A DNA stretch of 64,000 bases from Membranipora membranacea. Its lineage: Eukaryota; Bryozoa; Gymnolaemata; Cheilostomatida; Membraniporidae. The stretch lies in NCBI GenBank assembly GCA_914767715.1, contig OU612072.1:18292001-18356000 (forward strand), in the 5' to 3' direction. The notes beneath the pieces were generated by a model that made no database searches, was not told where the DNA came from, and saw nothing but the letters and a program-made list of their open reading frames with translations. Positions 60,201-64,000 of this stretch are shown one piece after another (positions within the stretch are counted from its first letter, which is position 1; each line of letters starts with the position of its first letter). The position numbers and the translations under genes are program-made.

Positions 60201-63200
60201 GTAGTGAGAGCCATCCTGACTATGACGGTTGGTCTGAGTAGTGAGAGATGTGCAGACTATGACAATCAGTCTGAGTAGTGAGAGACGTGCAGACTAAGAC
60301 GGTCGGTCTGAGTACTGAGAGACGTCCAGACTATGAATATCAGTCTGTGTACTGAGGGACGTCCAGACACTGACAGTCAGTCTGAGTAATGAGAGACATG
60401 CAGACTATGACAGTCAGTCTGAGCAGTGAGAGACGTGCAGACTATGATGGTCGGTCTGAGTAGTGAGAGTCATCCTGACTATGATGGTTGGTCTGAGTAG
60501 TGAGAGACGTGCAGACTATGACAGTCAGTTTGAGTAGTTAGAGAAGCCCAGACTATGACGGTCGGTCTGAGTAGTGAGAGACGTGCAGACCATGCAGGTC
60601 AGTCTGAGTAGTGAGAGACGTGCAGACTATGACAGTCAGTCTGAGTAGTGAGAGATGTCTAGGCTATGATGGTTGGTCTGAGTAGTGAGAGACGTGCAGA
60701 CTAAGACGGTCGGTCTGAGTACTGAGAGACGTGCATACTATGACGGTCGGTCTGAGTAGTGAGCGACATCCTGACTATGACGGTTGGTCTGAGTAGTGAG
60801 AGATGTGCAGACTTTGACAGTCAGTCTGAGTAGTGAGAGACGTCCAGACTATGACTGTCACCACTGAGTAGTGATAGACGTGCAGACTATGACAGTCGAT
60901 CTGAGTAGTTAGAGAAGCCCATACTATGACGGTCGGTCTGAGTAGTGAGAGACGTACAGACTAGATGGTCCGTCTGAGTAGTGAGAGACGCGCAGACTAT
61001 GACAGTCAGTCTGAGTAGTGAGAGACGCGCAAACTATGACAGTCAGTCCGAATAGTGAGAGACGGCCAGACTATGACAATCAGTCTGAGTAGTGAGAGAC
61101 GCCCATACTATGACGGTCAGTCTGAGCAGTGAGAGATGACCAAACTATGATTGTGGGTCTGAGTAGTGAGACACATTCTGACTATGTCAGTAAGTCAGAG
61201 TAGTGAGAGACATCCAGACTATGACTACCGGTCTGTGTACTGAGAGACACCCAGACACTGACAGTCAGTCTGAGTAGTGAGAGATGTCTAGGCTATGACG
61301 GTCGGTCGGAGTAGTGAGAGACATCCAGACTATGACGGTCAGTCAGAGTAGTGAGAGACGCCCAGACTAAGAAATTCAGTCTGAGTAGTGAGAGACATCC
61401 AGACTATGACGTTCAGTCAGAGTAGTGAGAGACGCCCAGACTATGACGGTCAGTCTGAGTAGTGAAAGATGACCAGACTATGACGGTTGATTTGAGTGGT
61501 GAGACACATCATGACTATGACAGTCATTCTGTGAAGTGAGAGACATCCAGACTATGACTATCGGTCTGTGTACTGAGAGACACCTAGACACTGACGGTCG
61601 GTCTGAGTAGTGAGAGACGTGCAGACTATGACGGTCAATCTGAGTAGTGGGAGAAGTCCAGACTATGACAGTAAGACTGAGTAGTGAGAGACGTGCAGAC
61701 TATGACAGTCAATCTGAATAGTGAGAGTAGCCGAGACTATGACGGTCGGTCTGAGTAGTGAGAGACGCGCAGACTATGAAGGTCAGTCTGAGTAGTGAGA
61801 GACGTGCAGACTAGGACGGTCGGTCTGAGTACTGAGAGGCGTCCAGACTATGACGGTCGGTCTAAGTAGTGAGAGACATCCTGACTCTAACGGTTGGTCT
61901 GAGTAGTGAGAGATGTGCAGACTATGACAGTCAGTCTGAGTAGTGAGAGACGTCCAGACTATGACAGTCAGTCTGAGTAGTGAGAGACATCCAGACTATG
62001 AATATCAGTCTGTGTACTGAGGGACGTCCAGACACTGACAGTCAGTCTGAGTAATGAGAGACATGCAGAATATGACAGTCAGTCTGAGTAGTGATAGACG
62101 TGCAGACTGAGACGGTCGGTCTGAGTATTGTGAGACGTCCAGACTATGATGGTCGGTCTGAGTAGTGAGAGCCATCCTGACTATGACGGTTGGTCTGAGT
62201 AGTGAGAGATGTGCAGACTATGACAATCAGTCTGAGAAGTGTGAGACTTGCAGACTAAGACGGTCGGTCTGAGTACTGAGAGACGTCCAGACTATGAATA
62301 TCAGTCTGTGTACTGAGGGACGTCCAGACACTGACAGTCAGTCTGAGTAATGAGAGACATGCAGACTATGACAGTCAGTCTGAGCAGTGAGAGACGTGCA
62401 GACTATGATGGTCGGTCTGAGTAGTGAGAGTCATCCTGACTATGATGGTTGGTCTGAGTAGTGAGAGACATGCAGACTATGACAGTCAGTTTGAGTAGAT
62501 AGAGAAGCCCAGACTATGACGGTCGGTCTGAGTAGTGAGAGACGTGCAGACTATGACGGTCAGTCTGAGTAGTGAGAGACGTGCAGACTATGACAGTCAG
62601 TCTGAGTAGTGAGAGATGTCTAGGCTATGATGGTTGGTCTTAGTAGTGAGAGACGCCTAGACTAAAACGGTCGGATTGAGTTGTGAGAGACATCCAGGCT
62701 ATGTCGGTCGGTCTGAGTAGTGAGAGTTGTCAGACTATGACGGTCAGTCTGAGTAGTGAGAGACACCCAGACTAAGACAGTCAGTCAGAGTAGTGAGAGG
62801 CGTGCAGACTATGACAGTCAGTCTGAGTAGTGAGAGACGTACAGACTATGACGGTCAGTCAGAGTAGTGAGAGACGTGCAGACTATGACAGTCAGTCTGA
62901 GTAGTGAGAGACGTGCAGACTATGACTATCGGTCTGTGTACTGAGAGACGTGCAGACTATGACGGTCAGTCTGAGTAGTGAGAGACGTGCATAATATGAC
63001 AGTCAGAATGAGTAGTGAGAGACATGCAGACTATGATGGTCGGTCTGAGTAGTGAGAGACGTGCGGACTATGACGGTCAGTCAGAGTAGTGAGAGACGGC
63101 CAGACTATGACTATCGGTCTGTGTACTGAGAGACACCTAGACACTGACGGTCAGTCTGAGTAGTGAGAGAAGTCCAGACTATGACAGTCAGACTGAGTAG

Positions 63201-64000
63201 TGAGAGACGTGCAGACTATGAGTGTCAGTCTGAGTAGTGAGAGACGCCCGTACTATGACGGTCAGTGTGAGTAGTGAGTGACGACCACACTATGACGGTT
63301 GGTCTGAGTAGTGAGACACATCCAGACTATGACTATCGGTCAGTGTACTGAGGGACGCCCAGACACTGACAGTCAGTCTGAGTAGTAAGAGATGTCTAGG
63401 CTATGACGGTCAGTCTGAGTAGTGAGAGACACCCAGACTAAGACAGTCAGTCAGAGTAGTAAGAGGCGTGCAGACTATGACAGTCAGTCTGAGTAGTGAG
63501 AGACACCCAGACTTTGACAGTCAGTATGAGTAGTGAGAGACGCCCATACTATGACGGTCAGTCTGAGCAGTGAGAGATGACCAAACTATGATTGTGGGTC
63601 TGAGTAGTGAGACACATTCTGACTATGTCAGTAAGTCAGAGTAGTGAGAGACATCCAGACTATGACTACCGGTCTGTGTACTGAGAGACACCCAGACACT
63701 GACAGTCAGTCTGAGTAGTGAGAGATGTCTAGGCTATGACGGTCGGTCGGAGTAGTGAGAGACATCCAGACTATGACGGTCAGTCAGAGTAGTGAGAGAC
63801 GCCCAGACTAAGAAATTCAGTCTGAGTAGTGAGAGACATCCAGACTATGACGTTCAGTCAGAGTAGTGAGAGACGCCCAGACTATGACGGTCAGTCTGAG
63901 TAGTGAAAGATGACCAGACTATGACGGTTGATTTGAGTGGTGAGACACATCATGACTATGACAGTCATTCTGTGAAGTGAGAGACATCCAGACTATGACT
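48284..64000. repeat. 37-bp satellite array with higher-order repeats
   Basis: About 425 tandem copies of a 37-bp monomer, typically gtctgagtagtgagagac followed by gtccagactatgacggtca with variants. It runs off the right edge. The first 1.5-2 kb are the most varied; further in, long blocks recur. The marker aattcagtctgag is at 51421, 53862, 56711, 59523, 61373 and 63814, giving units of 2441, 2849, 2812, 1850 and 2441 bp, i.e. 66 (one base short), 77, 76, 50 and 66 monomers. Most monomers hold the short dyad AGTCTG...CAGACT. No coding potential; the open frame 48835-49050 is a by-product. Confidence 0.95.

Noticed and set aside
48284-64000. CRISPR array
   Set aside because: Monomers are contiguous and similar throughout, with no unique spacers, no cas genes, and a eukaryotic setting.

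Overview
This is eukaryotic, almost certainly invertebrate animal, DNA. It is AT-rich, the genes are split by introns with GT/AG borders, and coding blocks are about 140 bases long within kilobases of non-coding sequence. Remnants of a non-LTR retrotransposon, hAT-like and foldback DNA elements, and a large satellite array are present. I cannot name the species; a marine invertebrate is my best guess, from the look of the repeats only. No bacterial operons, CRISPR arrays or rRNA genes are seen, and most long open frames are chance readings of introns or satellite.

The gene content is one leucine-rich-repeat (LRR) locus on the minus strand. A start exon (47117-47201) and a second exon (45709-45931) sit at its 5' side. 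Downstream, between about 34.7 kb and 2.3 kb, lie 14 LRR exons, 13 of exactly 144 nt and one of 138 nt. Each carries two repeats of about 24 residues, and every one is in phase 2 at both ends, so any exon can be joined to any other or skipped. Exon 2 ends in the phase these exons need. Two exons have a destroyed splice acceptor, two are truncated, and at least 15 half-exon relics are scattered between them. A possible downstream exon is at 1637-1779. The exons fall into two subfamilies: A (acidic C-terminal half, LEDLPD type) and B (CGL..LPE type).

The locus grew by nested segmental duplication. There is a 2.1-2.6 kb pair at 3.4-8.1 kb, a nearly identical 5.3 kb tandem pair at 10.5-21.1 kb, a 2.29 kb triplication at 21.4-28.3 kb, and a 4.05 kb pair at about 28.2-35.5 kb. 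Mobile elements rode along: a 402-bp hAT-type element with an 8-bp target duplication and an internal tRNA-like promoter, and a 471-bp element with apparently perfect 106-bp inverted repeats.

The 36-45.7 kb stretch has few intact exons. It holds LRR relics, a (CCACG)n block, an 832-bp inverted-repeat element with a 7-bp target duplication and a recognisable empty site, a decayed LINE reverse transcriptase, and a 2.47-kb foldback element. Intron 1 has a 64-bp near-palindrome.

From about 48,284 to the right edge is a satellite of 37-bp monomers, about 425 copies, with higher-order repeats of 66, 77, 76, 50 and 66 monomers. It begins only 1.1 kb upstream of the start codon.
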